A stretch of 49,798 nucleotides of DNA from Chlorobaculum sp. (GTDB lineage: Bacteria > Bacteroidota > Chlorobiia > Chlorobiales > Chlorobiaceae), in assembly GCA_013334655.1 (NCBI GenBank), contig JAAXXD010000008.1, positions 1-49,798 on the forward strand, written 5' to 3'. Each line of letters starts with the position of its first letter. Position 1 is the first letter of the stretch. A program made the position numbers and the translations under genes. Below are positions 32,158-41,447 of this stretch, in pieces. The notes under the pieces were generated by a model. The model was not told where the DNA came from. It saw only the letters and a list, made by a program, of their open reading frames with translations, and searched no databases.

Positions 32158-33504
32158 ATGACCAAGATGGTAACCAGAAGGTTTTTCGCGTTGCTCGCGG
32201 CGGGTCTTGTGACCTGTTCGCAGGCCGAAGCGGCAACCATGAAGCTCTCGCTCGACGACGCGCTCAAGATCGCGCATGAACGGAACTCGATGCTCAAGGC
32301 GGCTCGCGCCAAAAACGACCAGGCTGACGCCCGGATCGAGCAGACTCGCCAGGGTTTCCTGCCGAAAGTGACGCTCTCCGAAACCGTGCTGCAAACCAAC
32401 GATCCCGGCGCGGTGCTGGTGTCGAAGCTCCAGCAGGAGTCCGCCTACTACAATTTCAATACCACGCCTCCCGATTTTGGTGACTTCTCGTTGAAAAATC
32501 TCAACCACCCGGGTGCGATCACCGATTTCCAGACATCGCTTCAGGTGATGCAGCCGATCTTCAACAAGGACGCCAACATCAGTCGCTCGATGGCCCGCAG
32601 CGCCCGCAAGGCGCAGGGGTTCATGACCGACCGCGCCGTGGAGACCATCGACCTCAATATCAAGAAGGCCTATTATGGCCTCATTCTCGCCAAAAAGAAT
32701 CTCGACGCCACCGAGCAGTCGATCCGCATCATGCAGGGTTACAGCAGCGAAGCCGCCCGCGGTTACGCCGCCGGGCTGGTAACCAAGTCCGACAAGCTCT
32801 CCACCGAGGTGCGGCTTGCCGAACTGCGAGACCAGAAGCTCCAGATTCAGGACGCCATCCGCAACGCCGAGGATGCGCTCCGTACGATGCTTGCGCTTGG
32901 CCCGGACGATACCGTCCAGCCGGTCGGCGATCTGAATGTCGATGCGAAGCTTTCGGCTTCGAAGGCCAGCGCCGACGGGCGCAGCGACCTCAAGGCGCTC
33001 GCGGCTTTTCAGGAGGTGACCGGCTACCAGCACGACATGGCTCGCGCACAGTATATGCCGAGGGTGAACGCCTTCGCGCAGCAGAACTGGCACGACAACT
33101 CCATTTTCGGCACCGAGGGGTCGAGCTGGACGATTGGTCTGAACGTGCAGTGGAATATTTTCGACGGCATGGCCACCAAAGGCAAGGTGGAGGAGGCGAG
33201 GGCGCAGGCGATGGAGGCCCGGTACAACTACGAGGCGGCCAGGCAGCAGAGCGACATGGAGATCGACATGGCTCGCCGCTCGCTTGTCACCTCCCGCGAA
33301 CGTATCGCCGTGGCAGGCCAGTCGCTCAATGCGGCGAAGGTAAGCTTCGATTTCATCGGCGAGCAGTTCAGAACCGGCATGGCCATGAGTTTCGAGCTGC
33401 TCATGCGCGAACAGGCCTGGACATGGGCGAAGATGCGCCTCAACCAGGCAAAGTATGATTACTGCATCGCCAAAAGCGAGCTGGAGTATTACAGCGCTCA
33501 TTGA
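32158..33504 (+). CDS. TolC-like outer membrane factor
   Basis: A 448-residue outer membrane channel of efflux or secretion machines. A signal peptide ends near CSQAEA; the mature part begins MKLSLDDALKIAHERN, the usual repeat start, and contains the paired long helices (KAARAKNDQADARIEQTRQG, EQSIRIMQGYSSEAARGYAAG) with the second repeat from about residue 240. The ATG follows the csoR/cstR stop with no gap, so the two are co-translated. It should pair with the RND pump downstream. Length is typical for the family. Confidence 0.88.
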   Translation: MTKMVTRRFFALLAAGLVTCSQAEAATMKLSLDDALKIAHERNSMLKAARAKNDQADARIEQTRQGFLPKVTLSETVLQTNDPGAVLVSKLQQESAYYNFNTTPPDFGDFSLKNLNHPGAITDFQTSLQVMQPIFNKDANISRSMARSARKAQGFMTDRAVETIDLNIKKAYYGLILAKKNLDATEQSIRIMQGYSSEAARGYAAGLVTKSDKLSTEVRLAELRDQKLQIQDAIRNAEDALRTMLALGPDDTVQPVGDLNVDAKLSASKASADGRSDLKALAAFQEVTGYQHDMARAQYMPRVNAFAQQNWHDNSIFGTEGSSWTIGLNVQWNIFDGMATKGKVEEARAQAMEARYNYEAARQQSDMEIDMARRSLVTSRERIAVAGQSLNAAKVSFDFIGEQFRTGMAMSFELLMREQAWTWAKMRLNQAKYDYCIAKSELEYYSAH

Positions 33505-33694
33505 TTCCGTTTTGATCATGAGCGTACAGCGAACGTCGTGATCGGTCCGGAACAATCCCGCCATTCGTGACAGCTTCGGTCGTCACGAATCTGGTCACGA
33601 CACGCATCAAGCCGCCCTCCGCAAAACCGCGCGAGGGCGCGAGAGTTACAACAGACAAGTACACGCAAGACAGAGCGAAGGAGGCTCAACACTA

Positions 33695-36600
33695 ATGAAT
33701 GAAGGTATAGCCGGGAGGCTTGCAAAGCAGTTCATCAACTCGAAGATAACGCCGCTTCTCATGCTGGCCTCTCTTCTGGTCGGCATCATGGCGACCTTCA
33801 TGACGCCGCGCGAAGAGGAGCCGCAGATCGTCGTGCCGATGGTCGATATTTACATCCCCTACCCCGGCGCGACCGCCGCCGAGGTTCAGGAGCGCGTGGC
33901 CAAGCCTATCGAACGCGCCGTGACCGAGATCAAGGGGGTCGATTACGTCTACTCGACCGCGATGCCCGATTTCGCGCTCGTGACCGTCCGCTACAAAGTC
34001 GGCGACAGCGCCGAGGAGAGCATGGTCAAGCTCTGGGCGACCTTGATGAAGTACATGGACAAGATGCCGCCCGGCGTGCAGATGCCGCTCATCAAGAAGG
34101 TCTCCATCGATGACGTGCCGGTGCTTAACCTCACCATCTGGAGCAAGGACAAGAGTCCGTACGAGCTTCGCCGGATCGCCACGCAGATGGCCGACCAGGT
34201 CAAGCAGACCGAGAATATCGGCGATGTCGAGATCAAAGGCGGCCTGAAGCGCCAGGTCAGAGTGATGCTCGACAAGCAGAAGCTCATGCGTTTCAATATC
34301 ACGCCGCTGCAGATTGCCCGCCAGATTCAGAGCACCAACAGCCAGATGACCTCGGGTGATTTCAAGGACATGAACGAGGCGATTGTCGTCAAATCTGGCA
34401 AGTTCCTGCAAAGCAGGGAGGATGTCGGCAACATCGTGGTCGGCATCTATGGCGCTGCGCCGGTGATGCTGAAGGATGTGGCCGAAGTCACCGACGGCCC
34501 CGAAGAGGTCAACAACTATACCGAGTTCGGCTGGGGCGCGGCTTCCGGCAACAAAGACAGAACCGACTATCCCGCCGTGACCCTCACCGTGGCCAAGCGG
34601 CAGGGGGCGGACGCGACCATGCTGGCCAACAAGGTGATGGAGAAGGTCGAGGGGATGAAGGGTTCGGTCATTCCGGCGGACGTCACCGTGACCGAGACGA
34701 GAAACTATGGCGAGACCGCATCGGAAAAAGTGTTCACCCTCTTGGAGCATCTGCTCATGGCGGTGGTCGCCGTGACGATTGTCGTCGGCTTCTTCCTCGG
34801 CTGGCGCGGCGCGCTCGTGGTGTTCATGTCGGTGCCGATCACCTTCGCCCTCACGCTGCTCGTGTACTTCCTGCTTCATTACACTCTCAACCGGGTGACG
34901 CTCTTCGCGCTCATCTTCGTGACCGGTATCGTGGTCGATGACTCGATCATCATCGCCGAGAACATTCACCGCCACTTCGCCATGAAGCGGCAGCCGAAGC
35001 TGATGGCGGCCATCACGGCAATCAGCGAAGTCGGCAACCCGACGATCCTGGCCACCTTCACGGTTATCGCGGCGGTGCTGCCGATGGTCTTCGTCTCCGG
35101 CCTGATGGGGCCTTACATGAGCCCGATGCCGATTGGCGCGTCGATGGCCATGATCTTCTCGCTGCTGGTCGCGCTCATCGCCACTCCCTGGCTCTCCTTC
35201 CGCCTGCTGAAGACGGACGAGGGGCACCACGAGGAGTACGACATCCGCAAGACCGGTTACTACAAGATGTTCGACAAGGTGCTCACCCCCTTCATCGACA
35301 GCACCTTCAAGACCTGGCTCGCCTTTGGCGTGGTCGGTCTGATGCTGGTTGGCGCTATCGCGATGGTTCCGCTCAAGATGGTACAGATGAAGATGTTGCC
35401 ATTCGACAACAAGAACGAGTTCCAGGTGATCATCGACATGCCGGAGGGCACGGGACTCGAACGGACGGCGCAGGTGGCAAAGGAGATTTCGGGCTACCTC
35501 AAGACCGTGCAGGAGGTGCAGAGCAGCCAGTACTATGTTGGCGTCAACGCGCCGATCAACTTCAACGGTCTGGTGCGTCACTACTATCTCAGGCGCGGCG
35601 ACAACAAGGCCGACATCCAGGTGAACCTGATTCACAAGGGCGAGCGCAGCACGCAGAGCCACGACATCGCCGAGCGCGTGCGTCCCGAGGTGCAGAAGAT
35701 CGCCATGAAGTATGGCGCGAACGCCAAGATCGTCGAGATTCCTCCAGGCCCGCCGGTGCTCTCCACCATCGTGGCCGAGATTTACGGCCCGGATCAGGCG
35801 TCGCGTATCGCGCTGGCCAAAGAGGTCAAGAAGGCTTTCGCCTCGACCCCCGGCGTGGTTGACGTGGACTGGATGGTCGAGGCCGACCAGAAGGTGTACG
35901 ATCTGGTGATCAACAAGGAACGGGCAGCCTTCCGTGGCGTGACCGCCGAGCAGATCGCCCAGACGCTGCGCATGTCGCTCGCTGGCGTCGATGTGGGTCT
36001 CGTCCATCTGCCGGACGAGCGCGAACCGGTCACGATCCAGCTTCGCCTGCCGAAGGCTGACCGCACTTCGCTCCGAGATCTTTCCAACATCTTCGTGCAG
36101 TCGCAGGGGATGAACTCGCTGACTTCGAGGCTGCGCCCGGGAATGCAGATTCCGCTCTCCGAGCTGGTGACGATTCAGGAGAAGGTGCAGGACAAGAGCC
36201 TGTTCCGCAAAGACCTGAAGGATGTGGTCTACGTGACTGCCGACGTAGCGGTCGTGACTGAAAGCCCGGTTTACGCGATGCTCGAACTCGACAAGAAGAT
36301 CGAGGCGCTCAAGCTGCCCGGCGGCTACAAGGTCAGCCCGCTTTACACCGCGCCGCCGAAAAACCAGAACAAGCTCGCCATGAAGTGGGACGGCGAGTGG
36401 CAGATCACCTTCGAGGTGTTCCGCGATCTCGGCACGGCGTTCGCGGTGGTGCTGGTGATCATTTACATGCTCATCATCGGCTGGTTCCAGTCCTTCAAGA
36501 CGCCGCTGATCATGATGATTTCAATTCCGCTGAGCCTGGTGGGCATCATTCCCGGCCACTTTATTCACCACGCCTTCTTCACGGCTACGAGCATGATCGG

Positions 36601-36928
36601 CATGATCGCGCTGGCGGGCATCATGGTGAGGAACGCGGTGCTCTTGATCGACTTCATCCAGATTCGCCGCGAGGAGGGGATTGACCTGAAGCAGTCGGTC
36701 ATCGAATCAGCGGCTGTCCGGACACGGCCCATCATTCTCACCTCGGGCGCGGTGGTTATCGGTTCGATTGTGATGCTTTTCGATCCTATATTTCAGGGAC
36801 TGGCCATCTCGCTCATCTGGGGTGGCGTGCTCTCGACGATCCTGACGCTGGTGGTCGTTCCGCTGGTCTACTACCTGAGCGAGAAGAAGGGCGAGAAAAA
36901 GAGGCTCGAAAACATGAAGTCGGCATAA
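33695..36928 (+). CDS. RND efflux pump inner membrane protein
   Basis: A 1077-residue resistance-nodulation-division transporter of the AcrB/HAE1 superfamily, with about 12 membrane segments and two large periplasmic loops. N-terminal MNEGIAGRLAKQFINSK, first loop from IYIPYPGATAAEVQERV; membrane segment FALIFVTGIVVDDSIII holds the proton-relay acidic pair, and GLAISLIWGGVLSTIL ends the second half. The substrate cannot be read. No periplasmic adaptor gene lies between it and the tolC-like gene. The start ATG overlaps a TAA stop of a short upstream frame (33522-33695), suggesting translational coupling. Confidence 0.9.
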   Translation: MNEGIAGRLAKQFINSKITPLLMLASLLVGIMATFMTPREEEPQIVVPMVDIYIPYPGATAAEVQERVAKPIERAVTEIKGVDYVYSTAMPDFALVTVRYKVGDSAEESMVKLWATLMKYMDKMPPGVQMPLIKKVSIDDVPVLNLTIWSKDKSPYELRRIATQMADQVKQTENIGDVEIKGGLKRQVRVMLDKQKLMRFNITPLQIARQIQSTNSQMTSGDFKDMNEAIVVKSGKFLQSREDVGNIVVGIYGAAPVMLKDVAEVTDGPEEVNNYTEFGWGAASGNKDRTDYPAVTLTVAKRQGADATMLANKVMEKVEGMKGSVIPADVTVTETRNYGETASEKVFTLLEHLLMAVVAVTIVVGFFLGWRGALVVFMSVPITFALTLLVYFLLHYTLNRVTLFALIFVTGIVVDDSIIIAENIHRHFAMKRQPKLMAAITAISEVGNPTILATFTVIAAVLPMVFVSGLMGPYMSPMPIGASMAMIFSLLVALIATPWLSFRLLKTDEGHHEEYDIRKTGYYKMFDKVLTPFIDSTFKTWLAFGVVGLMLVGAIAMVPLKMVQMKMLPFDNKNEFQVIIDMPEGTGLERTAQVAKEISGYLKTVQEVQSSQYYVGVNAPINFNGLVRHYYLRRGDNKADIQVNLIHKGERSTQSHDIAERVRPEVQKIAMKYGANAKIVEIPPGPPVLSTIVAEIYGPDQASRIALAKEVKKAFASTPGVVDVDWMVEADQKVYDLVINKERAAFRGVTAEQIAQTLRMSLAGVDVGLVHLPDEREPVTIQLRLPKADRTSLRDLSNIFVQSQGMNSLTSRLRPGMQIPLSELVTIQEKVQDKSLFRKDLKDVVYVTADVAVVTESPVYAMLELDKKIEALKLPGGYKVSPLYTAPPKNQNKLAMKWDGEWQITFEVFRDLGTAFAVVLVIIYMLIIGWFQSFKTPLIMMISIPLSLVGIIPGHFIHHAFFTATSMIGMIALAGIMVRNAVLLIDFIQIRREEGIDLKQSVIESAAVRTRPIILTSGAVVIGSIVMLFDPIFQGLAISLIWGGVLSTILTLVVVPLVYYLSEKKGEKKRLENMKSA

Positions 36929-36947
36929 CCTCAAACAGATACATCTG

Positions 36948-37256
36948 ATGAAAATGATCGCCATCATCGGTGACGAAGAGACCCGTCCGCTGATTCGCAA
37001 AATGTTCACTGCCAACCAGGTCAGCCTGTTCAGCAGCATCGCCATCCGGGGATGCTCATGCGAGTCGGGCGGAGAGTCACGCGCATGGTGGCCCGCGGGC
37101 AAGGATATTCCGAGCACCTACTCGTCGCTCTGCTTCGCGATTCTCGAAGACGAGAAGGCCGACAGGATCATGAACGAGATCGAGAAGAATCCCGTCGCCG
37201 CCGATCCCGCTTTTCCGGCGAAGGTCTTCATGATGAATGTCGAAAAGATGATCTGA
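36948..37256 (+). CDS. PII-like small protein in the RND operon
   Basis: A 102-residue soluble protein with an alternating strand-helix pattern of ferredoxin-like/PII proteins: KMIAIIGDEETRPLIRKMF at the start, CSC at 36-38 within RGCSCESGG, SLCFAILEDEKADRIMNEI near 70-88 and a final KVFMMNVEKMI. DUF3240-type PII-like proteins occur beside metal RND pumps, which is the closest comparison from memory. The CxC pair is a candidate metal or persulfide site. It is 19 bases after the pump and 11 bases before the hydrolase, within one operon. Confidence 0.6.
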   Translation: MKMIAIIGDEETRPLIRKMFTANQVSLFSSIAIRGCSCESGGESRAWWPAGKDIPSTYSSLCFAILEDEKADRIMNEIEKNPVAADPAFPAKVFMMNVEKMI

Positions 37257-37267
37257 GGAGCGCAGCC

Positions 37268-37915
37268 ATGGGAGTGAAGGTAGAACAGATCAGGACGGGC
37301 GGAGATCGCAATTTCGGCTATCTCTGCTCGGACGAGGCGACCGGCGAGGCGTTCGCGCTCGATCCCTCGAACTCGCCCGAGGCGCTGGTCGAGGCCGCCC
37401 GTCAGCACGGCTGGCGGCTCGTCCAGGCCTTCTGCACCCACGGCCACAGCGACCACACCAACGGCAACGCGGAGTTCGAGCGTCTGACAGGCCTCCGCGT
37501 GCTGCTTTTCGGCGACCGCTGCGCCCGCACGGGCATCGAGGTCGCGGACGGCGCGAGCTTTCCGCTCGGCGAGGGCAGCATCTCCGTCATCCACACTCCC
37601 GGCCACACGCCGGACTCGATCTGCATTCTGGCGGGCGAGGCGCTCTTCACCGGTGACACGCTCTTCGTGGGCAAGGTCGGCGGCACATGGAGCGACGCGG
37701 ATGCCCGGCAGGAGTTCCGTTCCCTGCACGAGCGCTTGATGACGCTGCCGGAGACGGTTGGCGTATATCCCGGCCACGATTACGGCGTTGCGCCAGCGTC
37801 GACCATCGGTCAGGAAAAAAATACAAATCCGTTTTTGCTTCAGCCCGATGTAGAATCGTTCCTCGACTTGAAAAAAAACTGGGCGGCCTACAAAAAAACG
37901 CACGGAATCGGCTGA
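37268..37915 (+). CDS. Metallo-beta-lactamase-fold hydrolase (glyoxalase II-like)
   Basis: A 215-residue MBL-fold protein. The metal site is complete: THGHSDHTNG (His58, His60, Asp62, His63), HTPGHTPDS (His113), FTGDTLFVGKVGGT (Asp130) and YPGHDYG (His170). The set with TGDTLF and PGHDYG is closest to glyoxalase II-type thioesterases; persulfide dioxygenases (ETHE1 group) share much of it, so both remain possible. The ATG at 37268 follows GGAG by 7 bases; an earlier in-frame start would overlap the previous gene deeply. It is last in the repressor-tolC-RND operon. Confidence 0.82.
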   Translation: MGVKVEQIRTGGDRNFGYLCSDEATGEAFALDPSNSPEALVEAARQHGWRLVQAFCTHGHSDHTNGNAEFERLTGLRVLLFGDRCARTGIEVADGASFPLGEGSISVIHTPGHTPDSICILAGEALFTGDTLFVGKVGGTWSDADARQEFRSLHERLMTLPETVGVYPGHDYGVAPASTIGQEKNTNPFLLQPDVESFLDLKKNWAAYKKTHGIG

Positions 37916-38104
37916 TTTTTTTGTCAGGCTCTTGATTTTTGATTCTTCTTTGCTTTACTTGAATGATTATGCTTTTTGCGGGTTTTTCTCCCGAAAAGCA
38001 GCCCTTCCTTCCGTGATATTAGTCTGACATAGCAACGACGCTATTAGTTTTCAAGCAATAGTAATGGGACAGTCTGTCCTTTTTTTAAACGAGAGAACAT
38101 CGAT

Positions 38105-38551
38105 ATGGATCAGCTCATCACCTTACGGACCCTTCCGGTTTCCGCCCTCATGCAGAAGGATTTCCATACCATCAAGGGCAGTTCGACGGTTGCCGAAGCG
38201 CTGCAGCTCATGAAAAAAACCGGCGAGAGCGGTCTCGTGGTGGAACCTCGCAACGAGGATGACTGCTACGGTATCGTGACCGAAAAGGACATTCTCGAAA
38301 AGGTGATCGATCCGGGCGAAGACCTGCATCGCGATCCGTGGAACACCCCGGTATTCCAGATCATGAGCAAGCCGATCATCAGCGTCAATCCGAGCATGAG
38401 GATCAAGTACGCGCTGCGCCTGATGAAGCGCACCAATGTCCGGCGGCTCACCATCATGGAGGGCAACAAAGTGATCGGCGTGCTCAACATGACCGACGTC
38501 CTTCATGCCGTCGAGGAGCTTCCGGTACACGACGACCATATCGCCTTGTAA
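38105..38551 (+). CDS. CBS-domain protein
   Basis: A 148-residue protein made of two CBS motifs, about residues 12-70 ([22 protein letters not shown]) and 75-140 ([19 protein letters not shown], then [16 protein letters not shown]), which pair into an adenosyl-nucleotide binding module (AMP, ATP or SAM). No partner domain is attached. It precedes the fumarate reductase operon by 134 bases and could tune an energy-linked process, but this is conjecture. Confidence 0.85.
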   Translation: MDQLITLRTLPVSALMQKDFHTIKGSSTVAEALQLMKKTGESGLVVEPRNEDDCYGIVTEKDILEKVIDPGEDLHRDPWNTPVFQIMSKPIISVNPSMRIKYALRLMKRTNVRRLTIMEGNKVIGVLNMTDVLHAVEELPVHDDHIAL

Positions 38552-38685
38552 GCTCGTCCTCCGTTCCGGGCTTCAAGCCAGGGCAGTATCATCAAGAAAG
38601 CACGGGCGGCCGCCCAGCGCGGCCAGCCCTTTTTCCAACCAGCATGTTTGCTACGCGGCAGGCGTGCAAGGATTTCCGATTGTCT

Positions 38686-40389
38686 ATGAAACCATTTGAT
38701 ATCGTCATCGTCGGCGGTGGCGGTGCCGGACTTTATGCGGCCATGGAGGCCATGAAGACCAATCCGGGGCTGAACATCGCCGTGCTTTCGAAGATTTACC
38801 CGAACCGCTCTCACACCTCGGCGGCTCAGGGCGGGGCCAATGCGGCGCTGGCCAACAAGGCCAAGGACGACACGGTCGAGATGCACATTTTCGATACCAT
38901 CAAGGGCAGCGACTACCTCGCCGACCAGGATGCGGTCGAGGTGCTCTGCTCAGAAGCGCCGAAGATCATCCGCGAACTCGACAACATGGGCACGCCGTGG
39001 TCGAGGATGGATGACAAAACTATCGCCCAGCGTCCCTTCGGCGGCGCGGGCCGTCCGCGCTGCTGCTACTGCGCCGACAAGACGGGCCACACCATTCTCC
39101 AGACGCTCTACGAACAGTGTCTGCGCAAAGGGGTGATCTTCTTCAACGAATATTTCGCGCTCGACCTTTCCGTCGATGGCAGCCGTTCGCGCGGCCTCGT
39201 CGCCATGAATATCAAGACCGGCAAGATCGAGGCGTTCCCGGCCAAAACGGTCATTTTCGCCACGGGCGGTTACGCCAAGATGTACTGGAACCGCTCCAGC
39301 AACGCGGCAGGCAATACCGGCGACGGTCAGGCGATCACCTACCGTGCGGGTATTCCGCTCAAGGATATGGAGTTCGTGCAGTTCCACCCAACCGGCCTGC
39401 GCAAGAGCGGTCTCTTGGTGACCGAGGGCGCGCGCGGCGAGGGCGGCTACCTGACCAACGCGCTTGGCGAACGCTTCATGAAGCGCTACGCTCCCGAAAA
39501 GATGGAACTCGGTCCGCGCGATCTCGTTTCCCGCTCGCTCGAAACCGAGATTCTCGAAGGGCGTGGCTTCGACAGTCCGGCGGGCAAATATCTGCATCTC
39601 GATCTCCGCCACCTCGGCGCGGATATTATCAAGTCGCGCCTGCCGCAGATTCGCGAGATGTGCATGTACTTTGAGGGTGTCGATCCCATCGACGATCCTG
39701 TGCCGGTCAGGCCGACGGCGCACTATTCGATGGGCGGTATCGATACCGACAATCTGGGACGCACGGTCATGCAGGGGGTCTACGCCGCCGGTGAGTGCGG
39801 CTGCGTTTCGGTGCACGGCGCGAATCGTCTCGGCGGCAACTCGCTGCTCGACATTCTCGTCTTCGGTCGCATCGCCGGAAGGGCCGCCGCCGAAGAGTGC
39901 GGAAAGTTCAATCCGACCTCCATTCCTGAAGGCGAACTGGCCGAAAAGGAGCTGGAGCTGCGCAGCTTCATGCAGCCCAAGGGGCATTACGAACGTTACG
40001 GCGCTCTGCGCGAGGAGCTGGGCCACACGCTTGGCATGAACGTCGGAATCTTCCGCGAAGCCTCGAAGATCAAACAGGGGATCACGGATATCGAACGCCT
40101 CAAGGAGCGCTTCCAGCACGTCAGAGTCTTTGATACGGGCGATATATACAATACCAATCTGCTCCAGGTGCTCGAACTGAAGAACATGCTCGACCTGGCC
40201 GAAACCGTGGCTGCGGGCGCACTCGTCAGGGAGGAGAGCCGCGGGTCGCACACCCGAACCGACTTCCCGACGCGTGACGACGAAAAGTGGCACAAGCACA
40301 CCGTCTACACGATGGAGGGCGGGCATCCGAAGATCGGCTACAAGCCGGTCACGATGGGCCGCTACGAGCTTCAGGAACGAACCTATTAA
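38686..40389 (+). CDS. frdA: Fumarate reductase/succinate dehydrogenase flavoprotein subunit
   Basis: A 567-residue FAD subunit interconverting fumarate and succinate; in the reductive TCA cycle of green sulfur bacteria it runs as fumarate reductase. FAD loop IVIVGGGGAGLYAAME at 6-21, covalent-FAD region NRSHTSAAQGGANAA at 44-58, catalytic-domain motifs FHPTGL and RPTAHYSMGGIDTD, and GANRLGGNSLLDILVFGR near the C-terminal FAD site. ATG 38686 starts the domain directly; in-frame codons further upstream would add non-homologous residues. It precedes frdB by 15 bases. The symbol could equally be sdhA. Confidence 0.92.
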   Translation: MKPFDIVIVGGGGAGLYAAMEAMKTNPGLNIAVLSKIYPNRSHTSAAQGGANAALANKAKDDTVEMHIFDTIKGSDYLADQDAVEVLCSEAPKIIRELDNMGTPWSRMDDKTIAQRPFGGAGRPRCCYCADKTGHTILQTLYEQCLRKGVIFFNEYFALDLSVDGSRSRGLVAMNIKTGKIEAFPAKTVIFATGGYAKMYWNRSSNAAGNTGDGQAITYRAGIPLKDMEFVQFHPTGLRKSGLLVTEGARGEGGYLTNALGERFMKRYAPEKMELGPRDLVSRSLETEILEGRGFDSPAGKYLHLDLRHLGADIIKSRLPQIREMCMYFEGVDPIDDPVPVRPTAHYSMGGIDTDNLGRTVMQGVYAAGECGCVSVHGANRLGGNSLLDILVFGRIAGRAAAEECGKFNPTSIPEGELAEKELELRSFMQPKGHYERYGALREELGHTLGMNVGIFREASKIKQGITDIERLKERFQHVRVFDTGDIYNTNLLQVLELKNMLDLAETVAAGALVREESRGSHTRTDFPTRDDEKWHKHTVYTMEGGHPKIGYKPVTMGRYELQERTY

Positions 40390-40404
40390 TCCGCAGGACT
40401 TTCA

Positions 40405-41442
40405 ATGAGCGATTCAACGATACAGCATCACGAGGAGAGCCGCGATGTGACCTTCAGGGTTCACCGGTTCAATCCACAGGTTGACAGCAAGCCCTATTTC
40501 GACGATTACACGATCAGGCTCGAAAAGGGTATCACCGTGCTCAGGGCTATCAACTATATCAAGGAGCACGTCGATTCGAGCCTGACCTTCAGGGCCTTCT
40601 GCCAGGCAGGCATCTGCGGCTCCTGCGCCATGCGAATCAACGGCATGTCCAAGCTCGCCTGCACCACGCAGGTGTGGGACGAACTCGACAAAGCCCGTGA
40701 ACCGGGAGTCATCAAGGTTGAGCCGCTCCGCAATCTGCCGCACATCAAGGATCTGGTGGTCGAGATGGATCCGCTGGTCGGCAAGATGCAGAAGTACTCC
40801 AACTGGGTCGATTCGAAGATGCCGGAGGAGCAGTGGGGCAAAAAGGAGTTTCTCGTCTCCGAGGAGGAGTTCCTCGCCTACGACAAGGCGACCGACTGCA
40901 TTCTCTGCGCCTCGTGCGTGTCGGAGTGCACCATTCTCCGGGCGCATAAAGAGTACGTGTCGCCTGCCGTGCTGCTCAAATCGTACCGCATGAACGTCGA
41001 CAGCCGCGACTCGATCCACGATCAGCGTCTGGCCGGCCTGGTGCAGGATCACGGTGTGTGGGATTGCACCCACTGTTACCGCTGCCAGGAGACCTGCGTC
41101 AAGAACATTCCGATCATGGACGCCATTCACGGTATCCGGGAGGACGCCATCGAACGGCGCGGCACGAAGGATACGAGTGGCGCTCGTCATGCCGAAGCTT
41201 TCATGGAGGATATCGAGAAGAAGGGCAAGCTGGTCGAGGCGACCCTGCCGATCAGGACCAATGGTCTGGCCTGGACACTGAAGAACCTCTTGCCGATGGC
41301 TTTCAAGATGGTGATGAAGCGTCGCACGCCGCCGCCGCCGCCGCTGGTGAAGGCATCGAAGGGCATCGATGCTCTGCGCAAGGAGTTCAAGGAGATGACC
41401 AGCCATGTGGGCAAGGATCACGAAAAAAAATCCGGAGAATAA
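40405..41442 (+). CDS. frdB: Fumarate reductase/succinate dehydrogenase iron-sulfur subunit
   Basis: A 345-residue electron-transfer subunit. The [2Fe-2S] ligands are in CQAGICGSCAMRING (about 65-79) and TQ-flanked LACTT, the [4Fe-4S] ligands in CILCASCVSEC (about 165-175) and the third cluster in CTHCYRCQETCVKNIP (about 220-235). It is about 90 residues longer than classical SdhB, with a helical, proline-rich tail (PPPPPLVKASKG). It is followed 5 bases later by the CCG subunit that receives the electrons. An N-terminal 15-residue hydrophilic tail precedes the domain. Confidence 0.92.
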   Translation: MSDSTIQHHEESRDVTFRVHRFNPQVDSKPYFDDYTIRLEKGITVLRAINYIKEHVDSSLTFRAFCQAGICGSCAMRINGMSKLACTTQVWDELDKAREPGVIKVEPLRNLPHIKDLVVEMDPLVGKMQKYSNWVDSKMPEEQWGKKEFLVSEEEFLAYDKATDCILCASCVSECTILRAHKEYVSPAVLLKSYRMNVDSRDSIHDQRLAGLVQDHGVWDCTHCYRCQETCVKNIPIMDAIHGIREDAIERRGTKDTSGARHAEAFMEDIEKKGKLVEATLPIRTNGLAWTLKNLLPMAFKMVMKRRTPPPPPLVKASKGIDALRKEFKEMTSHVGKDHEKKSGE

Positions 41443-41447
41443 GCCGT

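Noticed and set aside
33692-36007. A 771-codon open frame antisense to the RND pump gene
   Set aside because: His/Asp/Arg-rich composition is the usual shadow of a GC-rich coding strand; the plus strand encodes a clear RND protein.
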